Source: Acidimicrobiia bacterium
GTDB taxonomy: Bacteria > Acidobacteriota > Terriglobia > Bryobacterales > Bryobacteraceae
Length of the DNA stretch: 64,000 nucleotides
NCBI GenBank assembly: GCA_016871315.1
Contig: VFZE01000017.1
Location: forward strand, 1-64,000
Direction: 5' to 3'
Positions 31,022 through 39,990 of this stretch are shown here, one piece after another (position 1 is the stretch's first letter; each line of letters starts with the position of its first letter). The notes under the pieces are model-generated. The model had not been told where the DNA came from and ran no database searches. It saw only the letters and a program-made list of their open reading frames with translations. Position numbers and translations under genes: made by a program.

Positions 31022-32620
31022 CTACGCGGTTTCGATCCGCGCGGCCTGCTGCAAGCCGAGCCGTTCGATTTCGATTTCGCGGATCCTGTACTTCTGCACC
31101 TTTCCAGTCACTGTCATGGGGAAACTGTCCACGATTCGGATGTGCTGCGGGATCTTGAAGTGAGCGATTCTGTTGCGGCACCATTCGCGCAGCTCACCCT
31201 CGGTCAGCGTCTCGCCCGTTTTCAGGCGGATCCATGCCGCCACGCATTCACCAAGTCTTGCGTCGGGCAGGCCCACCACCTGCACGTCGGCGATCTTCGG
31301 ATGCGTGTAGAGGAATTCTTCGATCTCCCGCGGATAGACATTCTCGCCGCCGCGGATGATCAGATCGCGCGCGCGTCCGGTGATTTTGCAGTTGCCGTCC
31401 TCCCGCATGACGGCGAGGTCGCCGGTGTGCAGCCAGCCTTCCTTGTCGATCGCCTTTGCTGTGGCTTCCGGCTCGCCGTCGTAGCCCTGCATGACAAGGT
31501 AACCGCGCGTGCATAACTCACCTTGAACGCCGCGCTCGACCGTTTCGCCTGTTTCCGAAACGATTTTCGTTTCGGTGTTCGGGAGTGTTGTGCCAACCGT
31601 CGAGACGCGCACCTCCAGCGGGTCATCGGACTGCGACATGGTGATCACCGGCGAACTTTCGGTCTGGCCGTAGGCGATGGTGATCTGCGAACAATGCATC
31701 TCATCGACGACGCGCTTCATGACTTCGATGGGGCACGGCGCGCCCGCCATGATTCCGGTCCGCAGTGAGGTCAAGTCGAAGCGGGAGAATTCGGGATGCT
31801 CCAGCTGCGCGATGAACATCGTCGGAACACCGTACAAGGCGGTGGCGCGCTCGGCCTCTACCGCATCCAGCGTCATTCCGGCATCGAAACTCCAGTTGGG
31901 CAGCACTAGAGCGCTGCCGGTAGTCACTGCCGCTAGTACGCCCATCACGCATCCGAAGCAGTGATAAAGCGGAACGGGCGCGCAGATGACATCTTCTTCG
32001 GTGAGCTTCATCTGCGCCGCCGCTAGGCTGGCGTTGTTCAACAGGTTGCGGTGCGTCAGAAGCACGCCTTTCGGTGAACCGGTTGTACCGGACGTGTATT
32101 GGATGTTGACCACGTCACCCGATTCGTTGTCTTCTTCCAGGCCAAACTGGCCCGCGGGCAGATCATTGCGTTCGAGATAAACGCGCCGCAGATCCAGCTT
32201 TTCGCCGCCGGCGGCCTCCTCGAGAATGGTCGCGTAGTCGGCGCGCTCGTCACGGCTCCATAGAAAAATGGCGCGCATTTTCGATTTCCGAAGCACGTAG
32301 CCCAGCTCATGCGAGCGGTACGCGGGATTCACGTTCACCAGCACCATGCCGGCGCGGGCGCAGGCAAGCTGCAGCAGCACCCACTCCACGCAGTTGGTGG
32401 ACCAGATGCCCACACGATCGCCAGGACGCAAACCCAGCGCGCGCAGCCCAGCCGTCCACCCGCAAACCTCACGGTCCAGATCTACCCAGCTCAGCCGCCG
32501 GTTTTGATGGCGCGAGATGATCGCCGGACGGTCGGGAAACCGGAAGGCTGCTTCCGTCAGCCTGCGTCCGATCGTGGATTCCATCAGACCGGTTTCCGGC
32601 CCCTTGGCGTAGCTCAGCAT
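31022..32620 (-). CDS. Acyl-CoA synthetase (AMP-forming fatty-acid-CoA ligase)
   Basis: 532 residues of the ANL superfamily: P-loop YTSGTTGSPKGV, AYGQTESSP, YDGEPEAT, GWLHTGDLAV, DLIIRGGENVYP and the C-terminal MTVTGKVQKYRIRE with the catalytic lysine. The wording fits medium/long-chain fatty acyl-CoA ligases of the FadD type; chain length is not determinable. ATG at 32620 is used; ATG near 32584 (MESTIGRR) is an alternative. It is divergent from a CoA-transferase gene. Confidence 0.9.
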   Translation of the reverse strand: MLSYAKGPETGLMESTIGRRLTEAAFRFPDRPAIISRHQNRRLSWVDLDREVCGWTAGLRALGLRPGDRVGIWSTNCVEWVLLQLACARAGMVLVNVNPAYRSHELGYVLRKSKMRAIFLWSRDERADYATILEEAAGGEKLDLRRVYLERNDLPAGQFGLEEDNESGDVVNIQYTSGTTGSPKGVLLTHRNLLNNASLAAAQMKLTEEDVICAPVPLYHCFGCVMGVLAAVTTGSALVLPNWSFDAGMTLDAVEAERATALYGVPTMFIAQLEHPEFSRFDLTSLRTGIMAGAPCPIEVMKRVVDEMHCSQITIAYGQTESSPVITMSQSDDPLEVRVSTVGTTLPNTETKIVSETGETVERGVQGELCTRGYLVMQGYDGEPEATAKAIDKEGWLHTGDLAVMREDGNCKITGRARDLIIRGGENVYPREIEEFLYTHPKIADVQVVGLPDARLGECVAAWIRLKTGETLTEGELREWCRNRIAHFKIPQHIRIVDSFPMTVTGKVQKYRIREIEIERLGLQQAARIETA

Positions 32621-32640
32621 GAGCGGTTTCCACCGGATGC

Positions 32641-32646
32641 TATAGT
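32641..32646 (+). promoter_or_regulatory. Candidate -10 element (TATAGT) for the CoA-transferase gene
   Basis: TATAGT is 21 bases before the ATG at 32662, in a 41-base divergent gap, giving a predicted leader of about 9 bases. Confidence 0.3.
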
Positions 32647-32661
32647 CGTCCAGACGTCTCT

Positions 32662-33591
32662 ATGCAACCACTCCAAGGTATCACGGTGCTGGACATGACC
32701 CGCCTGCTTCCAGGCGCAGTCGCGACAATGATGCTGCGCAAGGAAGGAGCGGAGATCATCAAAGTGGAGCAGCCCGGATCGGGCGACTACTCGCGCGCCA
32801 TGGGCGGTATCTTCGCCGCCACCAACGCCGGCAAGAAATCAGTCACCTTGAACCTGAAAGAAGCCGCCGGGCGCGAAGCGTTTTTCCGCCTGCTCGAATC
32901 GGCCGACGTGGTGGTGGAGAGCTTCCGGCCCGGCGTGATGGAACGCTTGGGGCTTGGATGGGAGCAGCTGTCGGCGCACAAGGCAAGAGTGATTTTCGCT
33001 TCATTGCGTGGTTTTCCGCCACAAGGACCCTTGGCGGGCATGGCCGGCCACGACATCAACTATCTTGCCGAAGCGGGAATTCTGGAACTGCTGGGTGGAT
33101 TGCCGGCCGTTCAGATTGCCGACATCTGCGGCGGCTCACTGCAGCTGGTGCAAAGCATTCTTTTGGCGCTCCTGGCCAGGCGTCATACGGGCAAGGGGAG
33201 CCGCGTCGAGGTCAACATGGTGGACGGACTGGACCCGCTGTTGCTGTTACCGCGCGCCTATCCAGGCAATCCGCTGGACGGACAATGTCCCTGCTACCGG
33301 CTCTACACCGCCTCCGACGGGCGTCGAATCGCCGTGGGCGCGCTGGAGCCGAAGTTCTGGGTCAGCTTGTGCCGGGCTCTGGGCCGGGAGGATCTCATAG
33401 CTGCCCAGTTTTCGCCCGATGCCGTGCCGGTGATGGAGGAGATCTTCCTTGCGCGCACCGCGCGAGCATGGTGCGATTATTTCCGCGAGCACGACTGCTG
33501 CGTCACTCCCGTGCTGCCTCTTTCCGTTTCCTTGCCCGAGCATCGCGAGCCTGCGCCCGGGCTTGGCGAACACAATCATCTATTGCGCTGA
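32662..33591 (+). CDS. CaiB/BaiF (family III) CoA-transferase, racemase-like
   Basis: 309 residues, shorter than the ~400 of typical family III enzymes and closer to alpha-methylacyl-CoA racemase-like members. GITVLDMTRLLPGAVATMML is the N-terminal signature, NLKEAAGRE and VVVESFRPGVMERLGLG are conserved, and AGHDINYLAEAG carries the His-Asp pair typical of the racemase branch. Likely acts on a branched or hydroxylated acyl-CoA; divergence from an acyl-CoA ligase supports an acyl-CoA context. It overlaps the convergent isomerase gene by 12 bases. Confidence 0.85.
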   Translation: MQPLQGITVLDMTRLLPGAVATMMLRKEGAEIIKVEQPGSGDYSRAMGGIFAATNAGKKSVTLNLKEAAGREAFFRLLESADVVVESFRPGVMERLGLGWEQLSAHKARVIFASLRGFPPQGPLAGMAGHDINYLAEAGILELLGGLPAVQIADICGGSLQLVQSILLALLARRHTGKGSRVEVNMVDGLDPLLLLPRAYPGNPLDGQCPCYRLYTASDGRRIAVGALEPKFWVSLCRALGREDLIAAQFSPDAVPVMEEIFLARTARAWCDYFREHDCCVTPVLPLSVSLPEHREPAPGLGEHNHLLR

Positions 33592-34473
33592 TGCGGCCAG
33601 CAGCCGCTTCACGTAGGCGAGACTGGAATCGATCAGCGACCATGCGTCGGGATGGAAGCAGAGGTCTACACACCACCATTCCGCGCCGGGAATCGCCCTC
33701 AACCTGGGGGCGAGAGCCCAGAAATCCAGCCTGCCTTCCCCGAGAAGGCAATGCGTGCTGGTTTCCTCCCCATAAAGAGTCCCGTCGGAATCCACCAGGT
33801 GCACGTGACCAATCCGGCCCACCAGCTTCCGAAGCAACTCCGCCACGCCGCCCTCCAGCCGCTCCGGCTCCCCGTGCTGGCGCGCGCATGCAACGGCACA
33901 CATGTAGGCATGCGCGGTGTCGAACAGAATCTGGAAGTTCGGATGATGCACCTTGGCGTGCAATTCAGAGATCTCGGTAGGTTTATTGAAGACGAAGCCA
34001 GGCTCGAACTCCCACAGCAGCTTGACGCCGCACTCGCCGCCGATGCCGGCGGCCTCGTGCCAGATGTCGGCCAGACGGCCCAGGCTGGAATCGTAATCCT
34101 CCTCCAGCACCGCGCCGGGCGCTGCTCCGGTGTCCACGCGGATCGAAGGAGAACCTATGGCCGCGCACAGATCCAAGTTGCGTTTCAAGAGATCGAGGTA
34201 TCGCTGCTTGTTTCCCGAGACGATCGGATTGACGGTGGAGAAATCAGCTGCGTAGCCGGAGATCGGCAGCCTCAGGTCCTCAAGATGCCGGACCAGGCGC
34301 TTGCGCGACTCCGGCGCCTGGTAGGCTTCCGGCGTTACATGCGGCGGGAAACCGCAAACTTCGATTCCGTCGTAACCGGCTTCCGATAGCCGTTTCGCCA
34401 CCGCATCAAAGGGAACTGGACGCGTGGCGTAGGGACCGAAAGAAAACGCCCAACTTCCCAGCGACACTTTCAT
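33580..34473 (-). CDS. Sugar phosphate isomerase/epimerase-like TIM-barrel protein
   Basis: 297 residues of the AP-endonuclease-2/xylose-isomerase-like TIM-barrel family. Visible metal-ligand regions: LLWEFEPGF (Glu), ILFDTAHAYM (Asp-x-x-His), GHVHLVDSDG (His) and a C-terminal acidic WWCVDLCF. Cytoplasmic, no signal peptide. Relatives include xylulose, inosose and tagatose epimerases; the exact substrate is unknown. Confidence 0.8.
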   Translation of the reverse strand: MKVSLGSWAFSFGPYATRPVPFDAVAKRLSEAGYDGIEVCGFPPHVTPEAYQAPESRKRLVRHLEDLRLPISGYAADFSTVNPIVSGNKQRYLDLLKRNLDLCAAIGSPSIRVDTGAAPGAVLEEDYDSSLGRLADIWHEAAGIGGECGVKLLWEFEPGFVFNKPTEISELHAKVHHPNFQILFDTAHAYMCAVACARQHGEPERLEGGVAELLRKLVGRIGHVHLVDSDGTLYGEETSTHCLLGEGRLDFWALAPRLRAIPGAEWWCVDLCFHPDAWSLIDSSLAYVKRLLAASAQ

Positions 34474-34522
34474 CGATAGAAACGCCTCAACGGGTGCAGA
34501 ACATGGCGCCCGGCGCCTAGTG

Positions 34523-34531
34523 CATTATACA
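34523..34531 (+). promoter_or_regulatory. AT-rich -10-like element directly before a start codon
   Basis: CATTATACA lies 3-12 bases before ATG 34535. If used as a -10 element, transcription would begin at or next to the A of ATG, giving a leaderless mRNA. Confidence 0.3.
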
Positions 34532-34534
34532 AGG

Positions 34535-35686
34535 ATGAGCTTTTTGAGGGCCGGGACCTACAGTCCTTTTGAACCGCTGACCGAAGAAGCGATGCTCTCG
34601 CTCGGTTCGATGGAGGGTCTGCTGGAAGTTCCAGCAGCGCGGAAGCGGAGAGAGCGGCTGTGGCCCGGATATGCGGCGGCGGCGGGAATAGCGGCCATCG
34701 CCTACGGGCTGCACTACTTGCCGGTGGCGCCTTTCTTGATCCAGAACAAACGGCCGATCAGCGCGAGCATCATCGCGATCATCGTCGCGGTGATGATCCG
34801 CAATTTGCTGACGGTGCCGGCGGCGGCGCTGCCCGGATGCAAGAACGTGGTGCGGCGTATGATTCCGGCGGCGATCGTGCTCACTGGGGCGGGATTGAAC
34901 CTGGGGCAGGTGGCGGGCGTCGGGTGGCCAGCGTTGCTGATCACGGTTGCCGGCATGTGCATCGCGACGGTATCGGCGCTGTGGCTGGGGCGGCGCATGG
35001 GTCTGATGCGCAATACCTCCCTGCTGATTGGAACGGGAACGGCGGTGTGCGGCACCAGCGCCATTGTCGCCGCCGCGCCGCTGATTGAGGCCGATGAGGA
35101 AGACGTCACGCTCAGCATCGGCACGGTGAATTTCCTTGGACTGATTTTGATGTTCGCGCTGCCGGTGGCCGGCGGCTTGCTGGGATTGGATCAGACGGCG
35201 TTCGGTGTTTGGGCGGGCGCGACGATTCACGCGGTGCCGCAGGTTGTCGCGGCCGGGTTCACGTACGGGCCGGAGGCAGGGACGCTGGCGACCCTGGTGA
35301 AGCTGGCGCGGGTGACGATGCTGGTCCCCTTTCTGCTGCTGCTGCTGCTCATGACAGGCAAGCGTCGTTCCGACATTCATGCCGGCCGGCTGATTCCGAC
35401 GTTTCTTTGGGGATTTCTGGCATTGGCGGCGCTGAATTCGATCGGCCTCATTCCGTCACTGCAGTTTCAGCAGGCGCTGGGCATGACTCAGCCGGCCGTG
35501 GTCGCGTTGGGTCCGTGGCTGGTGGAGGCGGGCAACGGCTTGTTGACGCTAGCGATGGCGGCGATCGGGCTGGAGGTAAATCTGAGGCTGCTGGTGAAAG
35601 TGGGTTCCCGCGCTCTGCTTGCAGGCTCCGGCGCCGCGGTCGTCCTTTGCGGCGGAGCGTGGCTGCTGATTCGGGTTCTGCTCTAG
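34535..35686 (+). CDS. YeiH-type putative sulfate exporter family membrane protein
   Basis: 383 residues with about ten predicted helices. The family (UPF0324/YeiH) is recognised from NKRPISASIIAIIVAVMIRN, IVLTGAGLNLGQV, GTGTAVCGTSAIVAAAPLIE and ATIHAVPQVVAAGFTYG. Members have been called putative sulfate exporters, but transport has rarely been shown. ATG at 34535 is preferred to GTG at 34520. The stop is immediately followed by the next ATG, with no spacer. Confidence 0.88.
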   Translation: MSFLRAGTYSPFEPLTEEAMLSLGSMEGLLEVPAARKRRERLWPGYAAAAGIAAIAYGLHYLPVAPFLIQNKRPISASIIAIIVAVMIRNLLTVPAAALPGCKNVVRRMIPAAIVLTGAGLNLGQVAGVGWPALLITVAGMCIATVSALWLGRRMGLMRNTSLLIGTGTAVCGTSAIVAAAPLIEADEEDVTLSIGTVNFLGLILMFALPVAGGLLGLDQTAFGVWAGATIHAVPQVVAAGFTYGPEAGTLATLVKLARVTMLVPFLLLLLLMTGKRRSDIHAGRLIPTFLWGFLALAALNSIGLIPSLQFQQALGMTQPAVVALGPWLVEAGNGLLTLAMAAIGLEVNLRLLVKVGSRALLAGSGAAVVLCGGAWLLIRVLL

Positions 35687-36829
35687 ATGTTCTCGCGGCG
35701 TCTGAACTGGGAAACATCCGGCAACCAGTTGAGCCTTTTGCTGAAGAGCAAGCGGGCTGCTGGTGCACAGATCGTTGATCTCACCGAATCGAATCCCACC
35801 CAGGTTGGAGTTATGGCGTCGCCGCTAGCGGTGCTGGATGCGTTGGGTGATCCCAGTTCCCTCGTTGATGAGCCTAATCCGGCCGGGTTGATCGAGGCGC
35901 GCCGCGCCGTGGCTGGTTATTATCAGGCACAGGGAGCGAAGGTTGAGCCGGAGCAGATCCTGCTAACGGCGAGCACTAGCGAGGCGTACTCCTTCCTGTT
36001 CAAACTGCTGGCCGATCCCGGTGAGGAATTGCTCGCGCCGAGGCCTTCCTATCCTCTGTTCGACCACCTGGCGGCGCTGGATTCGATTTGCCTGGCATAT
36101 TATCCGCTCCGATACCAAGAAGGCTGGTGGATGGATCTGGATGCCTTGGAACAGCAGATCACGGTGCGAACGCGCGCGGTGATCGTTGTCCATCCCAACA
36201 ATCCGACGGGCTCCTTCTTAAAGCGCGCCGAGCTCAAGAGGCTGGAGCAGATCTGCCTCCGTCACAAGCTGGCCCTGATCTCCGATGAGGTTTTCGCCGA
36301 CTATGAACTATGCCCCGATGCCGAGCGCTTCACCACGGTCGCCAGCGCTAGTGAAGCGATGGCATTTTCCCTGAGCGGGTTGTCGAAGCTGATCGGGTTG
36401 CCGCAGATGAAGCTGGGTTGGATTGTCTGCAATGAGCCGGAAGCGATCCGGCGGCTGGAATGGATCGCCGACACCTATCTCTCCGTGAGCGCGCCGGTGC
36501 AGCATGCCACGGCGAAGTGGCTGGAGTTGCGATCCGCCTTTCAGCAGGAACTGAAGCGGCGATTGCGGGTGAACCTGGACTGCGTATCCAGCAATATGGA
36601 TACACTGCGCGTGGAAGGCGGATGGAGCGCCATAGTGCGGCTGCCAGGCCTGCGCGCCGATGAGCAATGGGCCCTGGATCTGCTGAACGAGGCCGATGTC
36701 CTGGTGCAGCCGGGCTATTTCTACGACTTTGAGCAGGAGTCACTGGTGGTGGTTAGTCTGCTCACAGCCCCTGAACTTCTCCAGGAAGGAATCCGCCGCA
36801 TGAAGGAGTTCACCGATGGTGTGGTCTGA
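35687..36829 (+). CDS. PLP-dependent aminotransferase class I/II
   Basis: 380 residues of fold type I. LTESNPT at the N-terminus, HPNNPTGS, ISDEVFADY and SLSGLSKLIGLPQMKLGWI, where SK holds the PLP lysine, identify the aspartate/alanine aminotransferase-like group. Substrate unknown. The start directly abuts the upstream transporter stop, and the end overlaps the amidase gene by 14 bases, so the three genes form one operon. Confidence 0.9.
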   Translation: MFSRRLNWETSGNQLSLLLKSKRAAGAQIVDLTESNPTQVGVMASPLAVLDALGDPSSLVDEPNPAGLIEARRAVAGYYQAQGAKVEPEQILLTASTSEAYSFLFKLLADPGEELLAPRPSYPLFDHLAALDSICLAYYPLRYQEGWWMDLDALEQQITVRTRAVIVVHPNNPTGSFLKRAELKRLEQICLRHKLALISDEVFADYELCPDAERFTTVASASEAMAFSLSGLSKLIGLPQMKLGWIVCNEPEAIRRLEWIADTYLSVSAPVQHATAKWLELRSAFQQELKRRLRVNLDCVSSNMDTLRVEGGWSAIVRLPGLRADEQWALDLLNEADVLVQPGYFYDFEQESLVVVSLLTAPELLQEGIRRMKEFTDGVV

Positions 36830-37967
36830 AAGCATTGAGCGCGCGCTGGCGCGGATTCGGGAGCGCGAAGGCGAAGTGCGTGCCTGGGTGGAAGTGTCTC
36901 CACAGCCTGCACTCGCCGAAGGCCCGCTCAGCGGCACAGGCTTTGCCGCCAAAGATACCTTTGAGACGGGTGGCCTTGCGACTGAGTACGGTTCGCCGAT
37001 CTATGCGGGCCGGCGAGGAACGTCGGATGCCGCGCTGGTGGAGATGCTGCGGCGGCGTGGCGCTGTGCTGCTTGGGAAAACGCAGACAACAGCGTTCGCC
37101 TACTTTGACCCCGCACCGACGCGAAATCCGCGGCGCCTCACCCATACGCCCGGTGGCAGCTCCAGCGGTTCGGCGGCTGCGGTGGCCGACGGGATGGCGG
37201 AGTTCGCCATCGGTTCGCAGACGCAAGGGTCCGTGATCCGGCCTGCTTCCTATTGTGGAATTGTGGGGTTCAAGCCATCGCATGGGTTGCTGCCGGTGGA
37301 AGGGCTTCTTCCGTTCGCGCCGACGCTGGACACGGCAGGGCTGTTCACCACCACCGTATCGCGCATGCGGGAGCTATGGGCTCAGATGGGATTTCCTGTG
37401 GGAGATAGCCCACCGCAGCCGCTTGCGGCGCTGCCGGTGCCGGACCACGTGGAGGCGCCGATGCGGCAGGCATTTTTCAGCGCCGTGGCGCAGCTTGGGG
37501 CAATACAGGTGGACCCTCCCGTTTCGCTTGACGAGGTATTCGAGACAATCCGCCTGATCAACGACTATGAAGGTTCACGTACGTTCAGAACTACCTACGA
37601 CGAACATGGCCGGCGGATCGGAGTGAAACTGGCTGAACTGATTGAGCGCGGCCTTCGCGTTGCCGAAAAGGACTACCGGATGGCCCTCGACAATCTCCAG
37701 CAGGCGCGCCGCGCCATGGAGCAGTGCCTAGCAGCCTATCCGATTCTGTTGTCGCCGGCGGCGCAGGGTCCGCCTCCGGAAGGGCTGACCTCCACAGGAA
37801 ATCCGATCATGAACGGCGCCTGGACGGGATTGGGAGTGCCCGTGGTGAGCGTTCCTATGCCGGTGGGGCAAGCACTCCCGCTGGGTTTGCAGTTGGCCGC
37901 AGATCGCAACCAGGAAGAGCGCTTGCTAGCGGCGGCCTTCATGGTAGAGAATGAACTGGCTGCATAA
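36816..37967 (+). CDS. Amidase-signature family amidase
   Basis: 383 residues, short compared with ~460-480 for GatA. The Ser-cisSer-Lys triad is visible: lysine in GFAAKDTF and the serines in TPGGSSSGSAAAVA; GSVIRPASYCGIVGFKP is the following conserved segment. It hydrolyses a small amide; the lack of gatB/gatC and the short length argue against a GatA role. It sits at the end of an operon with an aminotransferase and a YeiH-type transporter, perhaps for nitrogen salvage. Confidence 0.88.
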   Translation: MVWSESIERALARIREREGEVRAWVEVSPQPALAEGPLSGTGFAAKDTFETGGLATEYGSPIYAGRRGTSDAALVEMLRRRGAVLLGKTQTTAFAYFDPAPTRNPRRLTHTPGGSSSGSAAAVADGMAEFAIGSQTQGSVIRPASYCGIVGFKPSHGLLPVEGLLPFAPTLDTAGLFTTTVSRMRELWAQMGFPVGDSPPQPLAALPVPDHVEAPMRQAFFSAVAQLGAIQVDPPVSLDEVFETIRLINDYEGSRTFRTTYDEHGRRIGVKLAELIERGLRVAEKDYRMALDNLQQARRAMEQCLAAYPILLSPAAQGPPPEGLTSTGNPIMNGAWTGLGVPVVSVPMPVGQALPLGLQLAADRNQEERLLAAAFMVENELAA

Positions 37968-37984
37968 GGTGGAGGCAAGCAAGC

Positions 37985-38371
37985 ATGAAACTAGTCGCAA
38001 CAATCGTACTGATGATAGGAATGGCAACCATGGCCAACGCGGAAGTTTACGAACTGAGAACCTACACGGCTCTGCCCGGCCGGCTGGATGCGCTAAACAA
38101 GCGCTTCCGCGAGCACACGGCAAAGCTGTTCGAGAAGCACGGCATGAAGAACATCGGCTACTGGGTGCCGCAGGATGAGCCGCGCAAGGCCAACACGCTG
38201 ATCTACGTGGTTTCGCACAAGAGCCGGGAAGCGGCGGCGAAGAACTGGGAAGCGTTCCGCAATGATCCGGAATGGGTCAAGGCGAGGACGGAATCGGAAA
38301 AAGACGGCAAGATTGTCGACAAGGTGGAGTCGGTTTTCATGGATGCCGTCGACTACTCCCCGTTGAAGTAG
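37985..38371 (+). CDS. NIPSNAP-family small exported protein
   Basis: 128 residues: signal peptide (VATIVLMIGMATMANA) followed by YELRTYTALPGRLDAL, the NIPSNAP ferredoxin-like dimeric barrel signature. The family's biochemical function is unclear. A GTGGAGG ribosome site lies about 10 bases before ATG. The stop directly abuts the start of the amidohydrolase gene. Confidence 0.85.
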   Translation: MKLVATIVLMIGMATMANAEVYELRTYTALPGRLDALNKRFREHTAKLFEKHGMKNIGYWVPQDEPRKANTLIYVVSHKSREAAAKNWEAFRNDPEWVKARTESEKDGKIVDKVESVFMDAVDYSPLK

Positions 38372-39988
38372 ATGCGGCGCGCCTGGCTGCTGCTGGCGGT
38401 GAGCGCGTTGGCGCAGGACGCCGACTTGGTGGTCCGCAATGCCCGTGTGTGGACCGGCAACCCTGCCAGGCTGTGGGCCGATTCGATCGCGGTGCGCGGC
38501 GGGCGCATCATCGCGGTGGGCGGATTCACCGGTAAGGCGCGCTCGGAGATCGATGCGGGGGGCCGGATGATCACGCCCGGCTTCATCGATAGCCACGTTC
38601 ATTTCCTCGAAGGCGGCTTCCGCCTCACCAGCGTGCAGCTTCGCGACGCGGAGACGAAAGAGGAGTTCGTGCGCCGCATCGCCGCTTTTGCGAAAACAGT
38701 TCCGGAGGGGACCTGGATCACCGGCGGCGACTGGAACCATGAGCTGTGGGGCGGAGAACTGCCTTCGTGCGGCTGGATCGACACCGTGACGCCGCGCCAT
38801 CCGGTTTGGGTGAACCGGCTGGACGGGCACATGGGTTTGGCGAACAGCCTGGCGCTGAAACTCGCGGGGGTGACGAAGGCGACGCGCGAAGTCGATGGCG
38901 GAACGATTGTGCGGAACGCGGAAGGCGATCCTGCGGGCGTGCTGAAGGACAACGCCATGGGCTTGGTTGCACGCGCGGTTCCCGCGCCATCGCCGGAGCA
39001 GCTGGACAAGGCGCTGGATGCAGCGATGCGCTACGTGGCCGGCCACGGCGTGACCTCGGTCCATCACATGGGAACTTGGAATGACCTGGAAGTCTTCCGG
39101 CGTGCGCGGAAGGCAGGGCGGCTGGCGACACGCATTTACGCCGCGGCGCCGCTGGCCGACTGGGAGCGGCTGCGCCATTATGTGCACACCAATGGGCAGG
39201 GCGATGAATGGCTGCGTTGGGGTGCGCTGAAAGGTTTCGTCGACGGCTCGCTGGGCTCGCATACGGCCGCCTTCGAGGAACCGTTCTCGGATGCGCCGAA
39301 CGATCGTGGCTTGCTGCTGAATCCGCCGGAGAAGATGCGCGAATGGATCCAATCCGCCGACGGCGCGGGCTTGCAACTGGCCGTCCATGCGATCGGTGAC
39401 CGCGCCAACCGGCTGCTGCTTGACATCTACGAGGAGGTCTCCAAAGCGAACGGTAAGCGCGATCGGCGGTTCCGCATCGAGCATGCGCAGCATCTTCGCG
39501 CGGCGGACATCTCGCGGTTCGCCCGGCTCGGCGTGATCGCCAGCATGCAGCCCTATCACGCGATTGATGATGGATGCTGGGCCGACAAGGTGATCGGCAA
39601 GGAGCGGGCGAAGAGTACTTACGCCTTCCGTTCCCTGCTGGACGCGGGGGCGCGGGTGGCGTTCGGCAGCGACTGGTTCGTGGCGCCGCCGTCGGTGGCT
39701 GAGGGATTGTACGCAGCTCTGACGCGAGCGACGCTGGACGGCCGCCATCCAGGTGGCTGGGTGCCGGAGCAGAAGATCGGAATGGCAGAAGCCCTTGCCG
39801 CCTATACGCGGGCGGGCGCCTACGCCTCGTTTGAGGAGAAGGAAAAGGGCACGATCGAGACCGGCAAGCTGGCCGACTTCGCCGTGTTGGATGGGGATTG
39901 GACGAAGATCAAGCCCGGGGAGCTTCGCAAGGCGCGGGTCTGGATGACGATCGCCGGCGGCCGCGTTATCTTCAGGACAGAGAAATAG
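38372..39988 (+). CDS. YtcJ-like amidohydrolase
   Basis: 538 residues, metal-dependent amidohydrolase superfamily. N-terminal LVVRNARVWTG is the small beta-sandwich, GFIDSHVHF the first HxH metal site, then AVHAIGDRANR and RIEHAQHL supply metal histidines, and FGSDWFVAPP the catalytic Asp. A short hydrophobic start (RRAWLLLAVSALAQ) suggests export. The family includes N-substituted formamide deformylases and other broad amidases; the substrate is unknown. Translationally coupled to the NIPSNAP gene. Confidence 0.88.
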   Translation: MRRAWLLLAVSALAQDADLVVRNARVWTGNPARLWADSIAVRGGRIIAVGGFTGKARSEIDAGGRMITPGFIDSHVHFLEGGFRLTSVQLRDAETKEEFVRRIAAFAKTVPEGTWITGGDWNHELWGGELPSCGWIDTVTPRHPVWVNRLDGHMGLANSLALKLAGVTKATREVDGGTIVRNAEGDPAGVLKDNAMGLVARAVPAPSPEQLDKALDAAMRYVAGHGVTSVHHMGTWNDLEVFRRARKAGRLATRIYAAAPLADWERLRHYVHTNGQGDEWLRWGALKGFVDGSLGSHTAAFEEPFSDAPNDRGLLLNPPEKMREWIQSADGAGLQLAVHAIGDRANRLLLDIYEEVSKANGKRDRRFRIEHAQHLRAADISRFARLGVIASMQPYHAIDDGCWADKVIGKERAKSTYAFRSLLDAGARVAFGSDWFVAPPSVAEGLYAALTRATLDGRHPGGWVPEQKIGMAEALAAYTRAGAYASFEEKEKGTIETGKLADFAVLDGDWTKIKPGELRKARVWMTIAGGRVIFRTEK

Positions 39989-39990
39989 CC